A stretch of DNA of 23,479 nt from JADHUC01 sp964617665 (GTDB lineage Bacteria; Planctomycetota; Planctomycetia; Pirellulales; Pirellulaceae), in contig CAZUAH010000192.1 in assembly GCA_964617665.1 (NCBI GenBank), positions 1 through 23,479 of the forward strand, in the 5' to 3' direction. Positions within the stretch are counted from its first letter, which is position 1, and each line of letters begins with the position of its first letter. The notes beneath the pieces were generated by a model that saw only the letters and a program-made list of their open reading frames with translations, was not told the origin of the DNA and did not search any database. Positions 23,045 through 23,479 of this stretch are shown in pieces. The translations under genes and the position numbers were made by a program.

Positions 23045-23479
23045 ATTCGGCTTCGTAGTGTCTCGCTCACGTGGAACGGGTCATCCACGATTCCACGAAC
23101 GTCGCGGCCCGGAATCTCACGTTGTTGAACGACGGATTAGCTTCAGTGTGCTAGCTGTGCTCGGCCGTGGTGTCGATCGTTTGCTGGAGCTGTTCGAGCG
23201 AGCTTGTCATTTGTGACTCGTTGGATGCGCGGACCAGATCGCCACAGCTACACCTTCGCCGACCACAGGGCGGCAGGGCCGCCAGCCAAATGCGAGCTAC
23301 CGCTCGGTTCGCAATGGCCCGCTCCCGTTGGTCGCTGACTTTGTGAAAAAGTTAACGATCTCGTACATTAGTAGTACAGGACAAAGTGAAAAGGACCCGG
23401 ATCCTTGAGGGCCGCGCCCGTCGTCATGCTCTCGTGCCGATCATGTATCGGCGGCCTTCCGCACATCGGCCTGCACGAG
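23045..23479. other. Non-coding 3' flank
   Basis: No supported gene lies in these 435 bp. An imperfect hairpin arm pair CGTGGAA/TTCCACG (23070-23076 with 23091-23097) follows the ATPase stop but has no T tract. GGCGGC/GCCGCC at 23269-23283 is another short palindrome. An A-rich block (23341-23394) stands out against the GC-rich surroundings and could be promoter DNA for a gene beyond the window. An ATG at 23426 stays open to the window end but is too short to judge. Confidence 0.45.

Noticed and set aside
23426..23479. Partial gene starting at an ATG near the window end
   Set aside because: Only 18 codons are visible, with no clear ribosome site; cannot be judged.

Overview
The window looks like a chromosomal segment of a planctomycete, probably of the Pirellulales type. 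This is inference from gene content, since no rRNA or other phylogenetic marker is present. The supporting features are a Ser/Thr kinase fused to formylglycine-generating-enzyme (FGE)-like domains, an FG-GAP protein with the N-terminal LExLExR-type motif common in planctomycete surface proteins, a DUF1080/3-keto-disaccharide hydrolase-type protein, many secreted carbohydrate-active proteins, a planctomycete-style integrase-core transposase remnant, and intergenic regions full of hairpin repeats.

Layout. (1) 1-4105: a membrane Ser/Thr kinase with two tandem FGE-like sensor domains, followed by about 650 bp of non-coding DNA made largely of consecutive hairpins. (2) 4106-6616: a surface protein with about ten FG-GAP repeats, likely a beta-propeller. 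The kinase and FG-GAP genes carry the same ~50-bp leader element just upstream. (3) 6853-13218, plus strand: a secreted pectate-lyase-like protein, a secreted DUF5060 glycoside-hydrolase-like protein, a secreted zinc metallopeptidase and a cytoplasmic Fe-S L-serine dehydratase whose start overlaps the peptidase stop. A REP-like inverted repeat lies between the first two. (4) 13294-19821, minus strand: a very large secreted heparinase-II/III-like protein preceded by a DUF1080 protein, then three small secreted proteins (one leucine-rich-repeat, two unrecognised). (5) 19822-20497: non-coding DNA holding a 3' remnant of a transposase. (6) 20498-23044: a HerA-type ATPase with a C-terminal coiled coil, then non-coding DNA to the window end.

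How the genes may work together: the pectate-lyase-like, DUF5060, heparinase-like and DUF1080 proteins all carry signal peptides. They make a plausible extracellular or periplasmic set for breaking down acidic polysaccharides. The metallopeptidase and serine dehydratase could link proteolysis of glycoprotein material to serine catabolism (serine to pyruvate and ammonia). The kinase presents its FGE-like pair outside the membrane and its kinase domain inside, so it is a candidate sensor. Its link to the FG-GAP gene rests only on the shared leader.

I see no CRISPR array, tRNA, rRNA, defence island or biosynthetic cluster. The most unusual signals are non-coding: the duplicated leader, and the hairpin array between the first two genes, where an inverted pair of repeats differs by compensatory changes in both stem arms.
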